From positions 1 through 58,498 of the forward strand of contig NZ_FNCF01000011.1 in assembly GCF_900100695.1 (NCBI RefSeq): DNA of 58,498 nt, given 5' to 3'. Below the pieces are notes generated by a model. That model saw nothing but the letters and a program-made list of their open reading frames with translations, searched no databases and was not told the DNA's origin. Made by a program: the position numbers and the translations under genes. This document shows positions 23,030 through 32,092 of the stretch, piece after piece. This DNA comes from Klenkia brasiliensis. Its GTDB lineage: Bacteria > Actinomycetota > Actinomycetes > Mycobacteriales > Geodermatophilaceae. Within the stretch, counting starts at the first letter, position 1, and each line of letters opens with the position of its first letter.

Positions 23030-24439
23030 CTACATGCCGCGTTCGAGCAGCTTCTTCTTCCACCCGCGGTAGGGCGGGTAGATCACTGAGGGGTCGGGGC
23101 GGAACGGCTTGCGCAGCACGGCCTTGGCGTTGCTGAAGGTCTCGAACCCCCACCTGCCGTGGTAGCGGCCCATGCCGCTGGTGCCCACGCCCCCGAAGGG
23201 CAGCTCGGGGACCGACAGGTGCAGCATCACGTGGTTGATGACCACGCCGCCGGTGACGACCTCGCGCAGGAAGTGGTCCTGCTGCCCTCGGTCGGCGCTG
23301 AACAGGTAGCTGGCCAGCGGCCGTGAACCGCGCTGCACCTGGGCGATGGCCTGGTCCAGGGACGCCACGGTCACCACCGGCAGCAGCGGTCCGAAGATCT
23401 CCTCGGCCATGATGGGCGAGCCCGGGTCCGGGTCGAGGACGACGGTGGGCTCGGCTCGCGCGGCTTCGACGACGACCACCCCGCCCAGCACGACCTGCCC
23501 CCCGCAGTCCCCCAGCAGCCCGGCCAGGCGCGAGGCGTGCCGGTTGTTCACGATGGGCAGCGGTTGCCCGTCGGAGAAGGTGCGCAGGGCGCCGGTGAGC
23601 TCGCCGACGAACTCCTCCCGCACCGAAGCGTCGACCAGGACGTAGTCCGGCGACACGCACGTCTGCCCGGAGTTCGCCACCTTCCCCCAGGCGATGCGCC
23701 GGGCCGCCACGGCCAGGTCGGCCGATGCCGTCACCACGGCCGGGCACTTGCCGCCCAGCTCCAGCGTGACCGGGGTCAGATGCTCGGCGGCAGCCCGCAT
23801 CACAGCCTTGCCCACGGCCGGACTGCCGGTGAAGAAGCAGTGGTCGAATCCCTGGGCAAGAAGCTCCTGGGTCACCTCGGCACCGCCCTCCACCACGACG
23901 ACCGCCTCGGGGTCCAGGTAGCGCGGCACCAGGTCGGCGAGCACGGCCGAGACGTGGGCGGTGATCTCCGAGGGCTTGAGCACCACGCAGTTGCCAGCAG
24001 CCAGCGCGGCCACCATCGGCGCCAGCGCCAGATGGACCGGGTAGTTCCACGGCGCGATGACCAGGGCCACGCCCACCGGCTCGTACTGCACCCAGGACCG
24101 CCCGGGCAGAGCAGCCACCGGCGTCCGCACCCGCCGCGGCTTCACCCACGACGCCAGCTGCTTGACCGCCAGCTGCGCCTCGCTGCGAGTGGCGACGAGA
24201 TCCAGCATGACCGCCTCGAGCTCCGAGCGGCGCAGATCGGCCTGGATGGCGCGGGCCAGGTCCTCCTTGCCCTCCTCGAGCAGCCGGACCATGCCTTCCA
24301 GCTGTCGCCGGCGCCATCCCAGGTCGCGGGTGCGCCCAGAATCGAACACCGCACGCACGCGCTGCACCTGATCAACAACCGAGACCGGTGCGGCACCTGA
24401 GGTGGCAGGTTCGGTGGTGGGCACGATGGCCTCAGACAT
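23030..24439 (-). CDS. Aldehyde dehydrogenase, class 3 (fatty/aromatic aldehyde type)
   Basis: The 469-residue protein matches ALDH3-like enzymes. IAPWNYPVHLALAPMVAALA carries Asn132, Lys155 is in VVLKPSE, Glu227 is in LELGGKCPAVV, and the nucleophile is Cys261 in NSGQTCVSPDYV. EEIFGPLLPVV and PFGGVGTSGMGRYHG are also conserved. These enzymes oxidise aliphatic or aromatic aldehydes to acids with NAD(P). The C-terminal tail ends in PYRGWKKKLLERG, a short basic end without a membrane anchor. Its start overlaps the stop of the SRPBCC gene by 8 bases, so they are translationally coupled. In the operon it would oxidise the aldehyde formed after ester hydrolysis and alcohol oxidation. Confidence 0.9.
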   Translation of the reverse strand: MSEAIVPTTEPATSGAAPVSVVDQVQRVRAVFDSGRTRDLGWRRRQLEGMVRLLEEGKEDLARAIQADLRRSELEAVMLDLVATRSEAQLAVKQLASWVKPRRVRTPVAALPGRSWVQYEPVGVALVIAPWNYPVHLALAPMVAALAAGNCVVLKPSEITAHVSAVLADLVPRYLDPEAVVVVEGGAEVTQELLAQGFDHCFFTGSPAVGKAVMRAAAEHLTPVTLELGGKCPAVVTASADLAVAARRIAWGKVANSGQTCVSPDYVLVDASVREEFVGELTGALRTFSDGQPLPIVNNRHASRLAGLLGDCGGQVVLGGVVVVEAARAEPTVVLDPDPGSPIMAEEIFGPLLPVVTVASLDQAIAQVQRGSRPLASYLFSADRGQQDHFLREVVTGGVVINHVMLHLSVPELPFGGVGTSGMGRYHGRWGFETFSNAKAVLRKPFRPDPSVIYPPYRGWKKKLLERGM

Positions 24440-24905
24440 GGCTCCGGCTCAATTCTTGGGCGACGGCGTCGTGGTAGGAGTCGATGTGCCGGGGCTCGAA
24501 GACCGCGATCATGCCCTCGGGGAGGACCGCGCGCTTGGGCACCTCCAGGCTCATCTGACGGTGGAACAAGGTCACTCCCTCGCCGGGGCTGGTGAAGGTG
24601 TAGGCGATCGTCATGAGCCCCTGGAAGCCGCTGTTCTCGATGTCGGGGTCGTGGCCCAGCAGGCCCACCGACTGGAACACGAACTTCTGGTCGGGCACCG
24701 CGGTGATCAACCGCCAGGTGAACACCGCCGGCGCCGACCCTTCGAGCCAGGTGTCCCCCACCTGCAGCGGCAGTCGGTCGACACCGGCGATGTCGGCCTC
24801 CCCCGGGTAGACCTTCGTCCAGTTCCGGGGGTCGGAGACGAAGGCGTAGACCTGGTCGGCCGGCTGGCCAAAGGCGGTCTCGGAGCTGACGGTGATCGTG
24901 CCCAT
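24432..24905 (-). CDS. SRPBCC (START-like) family protein
   Basis: The 157-residue protein looks like a polyketide-cyclase/START-fold ligand-binding domain. TAFGQPADQVYAFVSDPRNW at ~10-29 is the standard N-terminal strand-helix, followed by KVYPGEADIAG, VGDTWLEGS and a C-terminal helix (EPRHIDSYHDAVAQELSR). Such proteins bind hydrophobic ligands in a helix-grip cavity, and some have enzymatic roles. ATG at 24905 begins the domain. Its place between a patatin-like hydrolase and an aldehyde dehydrogenase suggests binding or handling of a hydrophobic pathway compound. No catalytic residues can be assigned. Confidence 0.8.
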   Translation of the reverse strand: MGTITVSSETAFGQPADQVYAFVSDPRNWTKVYPGEADIAGVDRLPLQVGDTWLEGSAPAVFTWRLITAVPDQKFVFQSVGLLGHDPDIENSGFQGLMTIAYTFTSPGEGVTLFHRQMSLEVPKRAVLPEGMIAVFEPRHIDSYHDAVAQELSRSHV

Positions 24906-24929
24906 GGGGGTCCTCTCGGTGCGCGCCGG

Positions 24930-25781
24930 TCAGCGTGAGGCGAGGCCGGCCGACTGGACCCGGGCCAGTTCGGCCTGGGCCTGCAGGTGACCTGCCTTGG
25001 CTGCGTGGGTCCGGGATGCCGGGTCGAGGAGGTTGGCCATGGTGGCCCGGGAAGCCTCGTCGGGTGCGATGACCACGACCTGCACGCCGTCCTGGACCGA
25101 GGACAGCTCGGCCACTCCCGCGCCGTAGGCGTCCAGCACGACCACGACGTCCTGGTCGGCCGCCAGATCGGCGTTGGTGGGGGTGCGCAGCCCGCCATCC
25201 ATGTACCGGTCGTCGCCGATGGTCACCGCGGGCCAGACCAGCGGGATGGCGCAGCTGGCCGCGACGGCGTCGACGAGGTCGACCCCGGAGTCCCGGGTGA
25301 ACACGGCCAGCTCCCCGGTGGAGGTCGACACCGCGGTCAGCTGAAGCCCCCGTTCGGGCCACTCGTGGTCAGCGAGCCGGCTGGCGATCAGCGACCGCCG
25401 CTCGGCCTCGGGGACCCGGTCGGTCTCGGTGGCCAGCGCGCCGACCCGACGTCGCCCGGTCTGGGCGTCGGGTGCCTCGGCCATGGCCGCGCCGATGGCG
25501 GCGCCGATGGCGGCGAGGTCGACGTCCAGCTGGGGTTCGGGGGCGCCGGTGCCCTCGACCTGGGCTGCGTGCAAGGCGGTCACCGGGGTTCCCGAGGCGA
25601 TCTGGGCGGCGACGGTCGCGCCGGCCGAGGTGCCCACGAGCAGGTCGGCGCGGGCCACGAGGTCCAGGCCCGCGTCGGCGAGGCCGGCGAGCAGGCCGGT
25701 CTCCCAGGCGATGCCGGCCACACCGCCGGCGCCCAGGACCAGGGCGACGCGGGGACGGTCGGGGGTGGTCGGGTCGGTCAT
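24930..25781 (-). CDS. Patatin-like phospholipase/acyl hydrolase
   Basis: The 283-residue protein shows the patatin dyad: GAGGVAGIAWETGLLAGL (glycine-rich oxyanion loop) at ~17-34, nucleophile Ser52 in GTSAGA, and Asp195 in YMDGGLRTP (DGG in place of the common DGA). It is a serine hydrolase that removes acyl chains from lipids or esters. The gene overlaps the upstream monooxygenase gene by ATGA (25778-25781). Together with the esterase at the operon end it gives the cluster two hydrolases, possibly for different ester sizes. No signal peptide is seen, so it should be cytoplasmic. Confidence 0.85.
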   Translation of the reverse strand: MTDPTTPDRPRVALVLGAGGVAGIAWETGLLAGLADAGLDLVARADLLVGTSAGATVAAQIASGTPVTALHAAQVEGTGAPEPQLDVDLAAIGAAIGAAMAEAPDAQTGRRRVGALATETDRVPEAERRSLIASRLADHEWPERGLQLTAVSTSTGELAVFTRDSGVDLVDAVAASCAIPLVWPAVTIGDDRYMDGGLRTPTNADLAADQDVVVVLDAYGAGVAELSSVQDGVQVVVIAPDEASRATMANLLDPASRTHAAKAGHLQAQAELARVQSAGLASR

Positions 25782-27250
25782 GAGCTCGCTCCTGCCGGGA
25801 GGGGGGTGATGTCGAAGTCGTCCAGGACCGGTCGGCGCATGTCTTCCCGCAGCTGGTCCAAGGTCAGAGGCGCGACGATCGGCAGGCCGTCGGCACCCAG
25901 GTACCAGCTCTGGCAGCCGCCGGTGAACCAGACGGTCTTCGTGGCCTTCTCCCGCACCTCGTCGAACAGTTCCTGGGTGCGGTCGGTGTCGGGGACGACG
26001 GCGACGCGCTGGGCGCGGATGGTGTCCACCAGCTGCAGGACGTAGCCGATGTGCTGCTCGATCACGGTCAGGATCGACAGGCTCCCGCCCGGGGAGAAGG
26101 GGCCGTTGATGGTGAAGAAGTTCGGCATGTGCGGGATCGCGACCGACTTGTAGTTGGTGAACGTGTCGGCCCAGACCGTGTCCAGGTCGACCCCGTCCTC
26201 CCCCACCACCCGCATGGGTCGCAGGAAGGCATCGGCCCGGAATCCGGTGGCCAGGATCAGGGTGTCCAGCCGGTGCAGCACCCCGTCGACGGTCCGGACA
26301 CCATCGGCCTCGATCCGCTCGATGCCCTCGGTGACCAGCTCGACGTTCTCCTGCTGAACGGCGTCGTAGAACTTGCCGGAGACGACCAGTCGCTTGCAGC
26401 CGATCTCGTAGCCGGGGGTGAGCTTGCGCCGCAGCTCGGGGTCACGAACGCCGGCCAGCGCCGCCCGCACCGCGTCGTCGCGCTCGTCGATGCGCACCTG
26501 GTCACCGTTGACCATGGCATCGGCAGCGGCCGCGATCTGCTTCTCGATGGCGTCGTAGGCCGCCCGCGCGGCCTCCGGGGATGCCGCCAGGTGCGCGCGC
26601 ACCTGCTCGGGGAGCGGCTCGTCGGCCAGCGGGTACACCCACTGCGGGGTGCGCTGGAACAGGTCGAGGTGCTCGACGACCGGTGAGGCACCCACCACCA
26701 TCTGCACGGCGGAGGACCCGGTGCCGATGATGCCCAGCCGCCGGCCGTGCAGGTCGGTGGTCGGGTCCCATTGGGCGGAATGGGCGAGCAGGCCGGTGAA
26801 GTCCGCCAGCCCGGGGATGTCGGGGAAGCGCGGCCGGTGCAGCCGCCCGACTGCGGTGATCACGATGTCGGCGTGCCACCGCTCGCCGGTCGTGCTCTCC
26901 ACGTCCCAGCCGGTGCCGTCCCAGACCGCGGAGGCGACCTCGACGCCGTGATGCACGTGCGGCAACACGTCGTTCGCCGAGGCGACGCCCTGGAAGTAGT
27001 CGAGCAGTTCGGCCCCCGAGGCGAAGGTCGACCGGGCGGCAGTGTTGGGCGCGAAGGAGTACCCGTAGTACAGGGCGGGGACGTCGCACGCCACGCCCGG
27101 GTAGCGGTTGTCCCGCCAGGTGCCTCCTACCGCGTCGGCCTTCTCCAGCACGGTGAAGTCGGTGATGCCTCGGCGCAGCAGCTCCACCGCCATCCCGATA
27201 CCGGCGGGGCCGGCACCGATGATCACGATCGAGGTGTTCTCGGGGGGCAT
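25778..27250 (-). CDS. Flavin monooxygenase, type I Baeyer-Villiger type
   Basis: The 490-residue flavoprotein has an FAD-binding Rossmann motif GAGPAGIGMAVELLRRG (12-28) and an NADP-binding GTGSSAVQ (176-183). Between them is FTGLLAHSAQWD (151-162), which fits the FxGxxxHxxxW(P/D) fingerprint of type I Baeyer-Villiger monooxygenases. VGGTWRDNRYPGVACDVPA is also typical. The reaction is insertion of one oxygen next to a ketone to give an ester or lactone, using NADPH and O2. ATG at 27250 follows GAAGGAG by 5 bases, and a longer reading upstream would cross the operator. It heads the operon and is divergent from a TetR gene. The ketone substrate cannot be read from sequence. Confidence 0.92.
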   Translation of the reverse strand: MPPENTSIVIIGAGPAGIGMAVELLRRGITDFTVLEKADAVGGTWRDNRYPGVACDVPALYYGYSFAPNTAARSTFASGAELLDYFQGVASANDVLPHVHHGVEVASAVWDGTGWDVESTTGERWHADIVITAVGRLHRPRFPDIPGLADFTGLLAHSAQWDPTTDLHGRRLGIIGTGSSAVQMVVGASPVVEHLDLFQRTPQWVYPLADEPLPEQVRAHLAASPEAARAAYDAIEKQIAAAADAMVNGDQVRIDERDDAVRAALAGVRDPELRRKLTPGYEIGCKRLVVSGKFYDAVQQENVELVTEGIERIEADGVRTVDGVLHRLDTLILATGFRADAFLRPMRVVGEDGVDLDTVWADTFTNYKSVAIPHMPNFFTINGPFSPGGSLSILTVIEQHIGYVLQLVDTIRAQRVAVVPDTDRTQELFDEVREKATKTVWFTGGCQSWYLGADGLPIVAPLTLDQLREDMRRPVLDDFDITPLPAGASS

Positions 27251-27292
27251 GTGCGCTCCTTCTCGACCAGGCCGCGTTGCCTGTGGCGCACA

Positions 27293-27327
27293 CCATACCC
27301 CTGAAACGTATGGTTGTCCCCGTTTCA
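27293..27327. promoter_or_regulatory. Double inverted repeat between monooxygenase operon and TetR gene
   Basis: Two overlapping dyads are visible: CCATAC (27293-27298) with GTATGG (27308-27313), and TGAAACG (27302-27308) with CGTTTCA (27321-27327). The stretch is AT-richer than its surroundings and lies between the divergent starts at 27250 and 27347. It is the obvious operator for the adjacent TetR and likely contains both promoters. Confidence 0.65.
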
Positions 27328-27346
27328 TCTCCACGAAGGGTCCCTC

Positions 27347-28015
27347 ATGCCGGAGCTAAGGTCGACGGCCGTGACGGCCTCGCATCCACGCAAGGACCAG
27401 GCGCGCAACAGGGCCGCCCTGATCGCCGCCGGACGGCAGGTCTTCGGCACCCAGGGCGTGGACGCACCCTTCGAGTCCGTGGCCAAGCAGGCCGGGCTCA
27501 GCAGCGCCAGCCTGTACCGGCACTTCCCCACCCGCGACGCCCTGCTCATCGAGGTCTACCGGGCCAGCCTGGGCGAGCAGCTCGAACGCCATGCGGCCCT
27601 GACCTCGGTCGACGACCCTTGGCAGGTCCTCGTGGAGCACTTGCGGTGGGTCTTCGACACGCACTTCACCGACGAACTGGCCCTCACCCGGTCGCTGGCG
27701 GTCATCCCCAACGGCCTGGACGAGGAGCTGGACACCATCCGTCGGAGCCTCCGCGACGCCATGGTCGCCCTCGTCGACGCCGCGAAGGCCCAAGGCCGGT
27801 TCCGGGAGGACCGCTGGCTCAACGACGTCCTGCTGTTCTGCGCCGCGAATGAAGCCCTCGCCCGGCTGGGCCCCAGCGCCCGTCCCGACTCCGACCGACT
27901 CTTCGAGCTCCTCCTCGACAGCATCTCCACGCGACGACGCATCGGCGACGGGACCCGACCGCCCGACCCGCCCACCATGGACAGCGTCATCACCCGCTTC
28001 ATGGCCAGCTCGTAG
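27347..28015 (+). CDS. TetR-family regulator of the island catabolic operon
   Basis: The 222-residue protein has a TetR helix-turn-helix at ~20-65: QARNRAALIAAGRQVFGTQG, then AKQAGLSSASLYRHFPTRDA. The C-terminal domain has RWVFDTHFTDELALTRSLAV and is predicted helical. ATG at 27347 follows AAGGG; a GTG-like start 33 bases upstream lies inside the operator and is less likely. Divergent position and the double dyad suggest it represses the Baeyer-Villiger operon and itself, released by a substrate or product. The next feature is a very strong hairpin. Confidence 0.88.
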   Translation: MPELRSTAVTASHPRKDQARNRAALIAAGRQVFGTQGVDAPFESVAKQAGLSSASLYRHFPTRDALLIEVYRASLGEQLERHAALTSVDDPWQVLVEHLRWVFDTHFTDELALTRSLAVIPNGLDEELDTIRRSLRDAMVALVDAAKAQGRFREDRWLNDVLLFCAANEALARLGPSARPDSDRLFELLLDSISTRRRIGDGTRPPDPPTMDSVITRFMASS

Positions 28016-28032
28016 CCGCACGCACAAGTCGC

Positions 28033-28069
28033 GACCCCACCGCATCAATGAATGCGATGCGGTGGGGTC
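28033..28069 (+). terminator. 14-bp perfect hairpin after the TetR gene
   Basis: GACCCCACCGCATC (28033-28046) and GATGCGGTGGGGTC (28056-28069) are perfect inverted repeats with a 9-base loop, starting 17 bases after the stop codon. This is one of the two strongest terminator-like stems in the window. Confidence 0.7.
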
Positions 28070-28236
28070 CTCGGTCCGGACTACAGACCGCCGCAGCAAC
28101 GATTCGCGGACTTCAGTGCAAGGCCGCCGCACGCCAGCCCTCTGTCACCCCGTCGAGATGCCCACGGGTTCCGGACACCGCTGTAGGCCGAGAACCAGTG
28201 GACGGGACTGATGCACGAATAGGTGACATCTGATCT

Positions 28237-28415
28237 GTGGTGCCATCGACGCAGGCGCACACATCAAAGTGGTCCAGGAGCACCTCGGCCACTCCTCGTA
28301 CGCCATCACTGCCGACATCTACACGCACGTCTCCCCAGAACGACGACGCGAGGCTGCCGACCACCTCGACCGTGCCGTCGACTGGTCCACGCCGGACGAC
28401 GACCCCGATGAGTAG
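28237..28415 (+). pseudogene. C-terminal remnant of a tyrosine recombinase (integrase)
   Basis: About 58 codons read GAHIKVVQEHLGHSSYAITA, then DIYTHVSPERRREAADHLDR, the end of a phage-type integrase catalytic domain. The HLGHSS motif carries the second catalytic His, and YTHVSPE carries the nucleophilic Tyr. The upstream Arg and HxxR parts are absent: before 28237 no integrase frame continues. The stop is TAG at 28413. It lies 250 bases from the tRNA-Pro gene, the usual place for the integrase of a tRNA-integrating island. Confidence 0.85.
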
Positions 28416-28580
28416 CGGGCTGCGCTGACCCGCCGGCAGCCGTCGACGCAGAAACAGCTCGGTCGGTAACAGGTCCGCCCGCAGCGCGGGGTGAGCGACC
28501 TCAGCACTCAGGAATCGCGATGGTCGTCCGTGCACGTGCGGAGCGGTTCGCTGCCGGTCGGGCAGTGTCTTCCCCGCTGG

Positions 28581-28599
28581 TTGCTGTACCGGTTGCTGC
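28581..28599 (+). repeat. 19-base direct repeat, right copy
   Basis: GTTGCTGTACCGGTTGCTG matches 20644-20662 exactly. Here it lies just left of the tRNA terminator, in the space between the integrase stub and the tRNA gene. Confidence 0.6.
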
Positions 28600-28611
28600 A
28601 CGAACGCAAGA

Positions 28612-28736
<125 letters not shown>

Positions 28737-28809
28737 GCTCGCGACGCCGGGGCGTCGGTGAGCTGCGTCGGAGAGGTTACCCGACCCCGGCAGGACGACG
28801 ACGGGCGGG

Positions 28810-30156
28810 TCAGCCCTTCTTCAGGTCCCGGGCCTTGGACTCGCGGACCTTGACCGAGACCTCGATCGGGGTGCCCTCGAAGCCCCACTTCTCGCGCAGC
28901 TTGCGCTCCAGGAACCGGCGGTAGCCGGCCTCCAGGAAGCCGGTGGAGAACACCACGAACCGCGGCGGACGGACATCGGCCTGGGTGATGTACTTGATCT
29001 TGGGCGCGCGGCCGCCGCGGGGCGGGGGCGGGGTCTCCTGCACCAGCTGCCGCACGTAGCCGTTGAGCTCCGCCGTCGGCACCCGGAACTCCCAGGACTC
29101 CAGCGCCGACCGCAGGTGGTCGGCCAGCTTGTGCACCCCGCGGCCCTTGAGCGCGGAGATGTTCACCCGGTGGGCCCACTGGATGCGGGCCAGGTCGCGG
29201 CTGATCTCCTTCTCCAGCTGCAGGTGGCGGTCCTCGTCGAGGGTGTCCCACTTGTTGATCGCGATGACCAGCGCCCGCCCGGCCTCGATGACCTGGGTGA
29301 TGATCCGCTGGTCCTGCTCGCTGATCACCTCGTCGGCGGCCAGCAGCACGACGGCCACCTCGGCGGCCTCGATGGCGGCCTCGGTGCGCAGGCTGGCGTA
29401 GTACTCGGTGCCGCTCGCCGTCCCCACGCGCTTGCGCAGGCCGGCGGTGTCGACGAACTTCCAGTCCTCGCCGTCCAGCCGCACGATCGAGTCGACCGGA
29501 TCGACGGTGGTGCCGGCGACGGAGTCCACCACCGACCGCTCCTGCTTGGACAGCCGGTTGATCAGGCTGGACTTGCCCACGTTGGGCCGCCCCACCAGCG
29601 CCACGCGACGCGGCCCGCCCACCTCGAGGGACTCCCGCGGCGCCTCGGGCATCGACTCGAGCACCAGGTCCAGCAGGTCACCGGCGGACCGGCCGTGCAG
29701 CGCGCTGACCGGATACGGCTCGCCCAGGCCCAGCGACCACAGCTCTGCCGCGCCGGCCTCGCTGCGCTCGTCGTCGACCTTGTTGGCCACCAGGATCACC
29801 GGCTGCTCGGAGCGCCGGAGCACCCGGGCCGCGGCCAGGTCGGTCTCGGTGACCCCGACCTGGGCGTCGACGACCAGCACGATGACGTCGGCGGTCTTCA
29901 TCGCGTACTCGGCCTGCCGCGCGATCGAGGCGGCCATGCCCGACGCCTTGGGCTCCCAGCCGCCGGTGTCGACGACGGTGAAGGTCTTGCCGTTCCACAG
30001 CGCCTCGTAGGCGATGCGGTCGCGGGTCACCCCGGGGGTGTCCTGCACGACGGCGGCGCGGCGGCCGATGAACCGGTTGACCAGGGTGGACTTGCCGACG
30101 TTCGGGCGGCCGACGACGGCGACCACGGGCAGCGGTGCGGTGGGAGGGGTGCTCAT
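28810..30156 (-). CDS. der: Ribosome-associated GTPase Der (EngA)
   Basis: The 448-residue protein has two tandem GTPase domains and a C-terminal KH-like domain, the unique layout of Der. The first G1 motif is GRPNVGKS at 16-23, with DTGGW and NKVD; the second is GRPNVGKSS near residue 190, with DTAGLRKR and NKWD. The C-terminal part ([19 protein letters not shown]) is the KH-like rRNA-contact domain. It acts in maturation of the 50S subunit. The gene starts in an ATGA overlap with cmk (30153-30156). The order cmk-der is conserved in actinobacteria. Confidence 0.97.
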   Translation of the reverse strand: MSTPPTAPLPVVAVVGRPNVGKSTLVNRFIGRRAAVVQDTPGVTRDRIAYEALWNGKTFTVVDTGGWEPKASGMAASIARQAEYAMKTADVIVLVVDAQVGVTETDLAAARVLRRSEQPVILVANKVDDERSEAGAAELWSLGLGEPYPVSALHGRSAGDLLDLVLESMPEAPRESLEVGGPRRVALVGRPNVGKSSLINRLSKQERSVVDSVAGTTVDPVDSIVRLDGEDWKFVDTAGLRKRVGTASGTEYYASLRTEAAIEAAEVAVVLLAADEVISEQDQRIITQVIEAGRALVIAINKWDTLDEDRHLQLEKEISRDLARIQWAHRVNISALKGRGVHKLADHLRSALESWEFRVPTAELNGYVRQLVQETPPPPRGGRAPKIKYITQADVRPPRFVVFSTGFLEAGYRRFLERKLREKWGFEGTPIEVSVKVRESKARDLKKG

Positions 30157-30833
30157 GCTTCTGCTCTCTCGCGGGCCAGCTCGACGATGCGGGCGATCGT
30201 CTGGTGCCGTTCCCAGTGGGTGCTGTCGACGGTGACGGCGTCGGTGGCCGGGCGCAGCGGGGAGTCCGCGCGCGTGCTGTCGTAGGCGTCGCGGCGCCGC
30301 AGGTCCTCGGCGATCGCGGCGATCCGGGCGGGGTCGGTGACGCCCAGCTGCGCGGCCCGGCGCTCGGCGCGGGCCTCGGGGGCGGCGGTCAGGTAGACCT
30401 TCAGGGTCGCGTCGGGCAGCACGACGGTGCCGATGTCGCGGCCCTCGACGACGACCGCGGTCGCGTCGGCGACCAGCGAGCGCTGCGCGTCGACCAGGTG
30501 CCGGCGGACGGCGGGGACGGCGGAAACCGGCGACACCGCGCGGGTGACCTCGGTGCCGCGGATCCGCTCGGTCACGTCGGTGCCGTCCACGGTGACCTGC
30601 TCGGTGGCCGCGTCGGTGCCGATGCCGATGGCGGCCTGGGTGACCGCGCGGGTGATGCCGTCGGCGTCGTCGAGGTCCACCCCGGCGTCCAGGACGGCGA
30701 CCGTGGCGGCGCGGTACATGGCGCCGGTGTCCAGGTAGGCCGCGCCGAGCTCCAGCGCGACGGCCCGGGCGACGCTGGACTTCCCGGTCCCCGAGGGGCC
30801 GTCCAGGGTGACCTGACCCGCGAACGCCGTCAC
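30153..30833 (-). CDS. cmk: Cytidylate kinase
   Basis: The 226-residue protein phosphorylates CMP and dCMP with ATP. The P-loop [11 protein letters not shown] lies at 12-22, followed by [11 protein letters not shown] (CMP-binding), [15 protein letters not shown] and [14 protein letters not shown] (the lid and nucleobase-contact region). GTG at 30833 overlaps the aroH stop (GTGA), and its stop overlaps the der start. Length is typical for bacterial CMP kinases. Confidence 0.96.
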   Translation of the reverse strand: MTAFAGQVTLDGPSGTGKSSVARAVALELGAAYLDTGAMYRAATVAVLDAGVDLDDADGITRAVTQAAIGIGTDAATEQVTVDGTDVTERIRGTEVTRAVSPVSAVPAVRRHLVDAQRSLVADATAVVVEGRDIGTVVLPDATLKVYLTAAPEARAERRAAQLGVTDPARIAAIAEDLRRRDAYDSTRADSPLRPATDAVTVDSTHWERHQTIARIVELARERAEA

Positions 30834-31216
30834 TGGGCGATGTCCTTGCGCAGGGCGACCGCGCCGCGGAGGTACACGTGCTGGACGTCGGACCGCGGCC
30901 GGTCGGTGGCCACGTGCGCCATCAGCCGGAGCACCCGCGGCAGGGCGTGCGGGACGGCGATCTCGGTGGCGCACATCAACGGGACGTCGCCCAGCCCGAG
31001 CTCCCGGGCGGCCAGCGCGGGGAACTCGCTGACCAGGTCGGGGGTGGCGGTGAACAGGATGCTGATCAGGTCCTCCGACGCCAGGCCGTTGCGGTCCATG
31101 ACCGTCTGCACCAGCTCCCGGGTCGCCTCGAGCACCTGCTCGCGTTCGTCGGCGTCGACCTGCGTCGCACCCCGGATGGCTCGGACGGCCACGGTTGCAC
31201 TCCTGTCTGTGGGCAT
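30830..31216 (-). CDS. aroH: Chorismate mutase, AroH type
   Basis: The 128-residue protein belongs to the small trimeric AroH class, as in Bacillus subtilis (127 residues). The active-site residues can be mapped: Arg15 in IRGATQV, Cys82-x-x-Glu85 in MCATE, Arg97 in PRVLRLM and Tyr115 in HVYLRGAV. It converts chorismate to prephenate for Phe and Tyr synthesis. ATG at 31216 begins the family reading. Its place between rluB and cmk makes it part of this operon. Confidence 0.95.
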   Translation of the reverse strand: MPTDRSATVAVRAIRGATQVDADEREQVLEATRELVQTVMDRNGLASEDLISILFTATPDLVSEFPALAARELGLGDVPLMCATEIAVPHALPRVLRLMAHVATDRPRSDVQHVYLRGAVALRKDIAQ

Positions 31217-31237
31217 TCGGTGAAGTCTAGGAAGGCC

Positions 31238-32080
31238 CTACAGGCCGACGAGCTCCTGCAGCGCACCGATCTCGGCGCGGGAGAGCTTGCGGATGACCCC
31301 GGTCCGCATCCGGGCCAGCTCCACCGGGCCGACCTGGGTGCGGGTCAGCCGGGACACCGGCAGGCCGACCTCGGCCAGCAGCCGGCGGACGATGTGCTTG
31401 CGGCCCTCGTGCAGCACGACCTGGACGACGGACTGCCCGGCGTGCTGGTCGACCAGCTCGAAGGAGTCGACCTTCACCGGGCCGTCCTCCAGCTCGATGC
31501 CCGTGCGCAGCCGGCGGTCCAGGTCGCGGGCGACGGTGCCCGACACCTGCGCCAGGTAGGTCTTGGGCACCTCGTAGGACGGGTGCGCCAGCCGGTGGGC
31601 CAGCTCGCCGTCGGTGGTGAGGATGAGCAGGCCCTCGGTGTCCTGGTCCAGCCGGCCCACGTGCACCAGGCCCTTGGCCAGGTCGCCGACCATGTCGCCG
31701 ACGCAGGGCCGGCCGCGGTCGTCGCTCATCGCGGTGATGACGCCGAAGGGCTTGTTCATGGCGTAGGTGACCCGGTCGTTGCGGATCTCGATCCGCACGC
31801 CGTCGACGGCGATGTGCGCCGTCCGCGGGTCGACCCGCATGCCCTGGACGAGCACGACCTTGCCGTCGACGGAGATCCGGCCCTCGTCGATCATGTCCTC
31901 GCAGACCCGGCGGGAGCCGACGCCGGCGCGGGCCAGCACCTTCTGCAGCCGCTCGCCCTGGCCGGGCTCGACCTCGGCGGCCTCCCGGTCACCGGGGTGC
32001 GCCGGGGCGAGCTCCATGTCCTCGGACCAGACGCCGTGCTCGTCGCCCTGGCCGGGGTGGTCGGTGGTGCTGTCGGTCAT
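31238..32080 (-). CDS. rluB: 23S rRNA pseudouridine synthase, RluB type
   Basis: The 280-residue protein has an acidic leader of about 42 residues, an S4 RNA-binding domain (~43-95: RLQKVLARAGVGSRRVCED) and an RsuA/RluB catalytic domain with the active-site Asp145 in VGRLDQDTEGLLILT. MNKPFGVITA and LHEGRKHIVRRLLAEVG are family motifs. It converts a uridine in 23S rRNA helix 89-93 region to pseudouridine by family analogy. It follows scpB by 12 bases in the same operon. Confidence 0.93.
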   Translation of the reverse strand: MTDSTTDHPGQGDEHGVWSEDMELAPAHPGDREAAEVEPGQGERLQKVLARAGVGSRRVCEDMIDEGRISVDGKVVLVQGMRVDPRTAHIAVDGVRIEIRNDRVTYAMNKPFGVITAMSDDRGRPCVGDMVGDLAKGLVHVGRLDQDTEGLLILTTDGELAHRLAHPSYEVPKTYLAQVSGTVARDLDRRLRTGIELEDGPVKVDSFELVDQHAGQSVVQVVLHEGRKHIVRRLLAEVGLPVSRLTRTQVGPVELARMRTGVIRKLSRAEIGALQELVGL

Positions 32081-32092
32081 CGGGTCCTTCTA

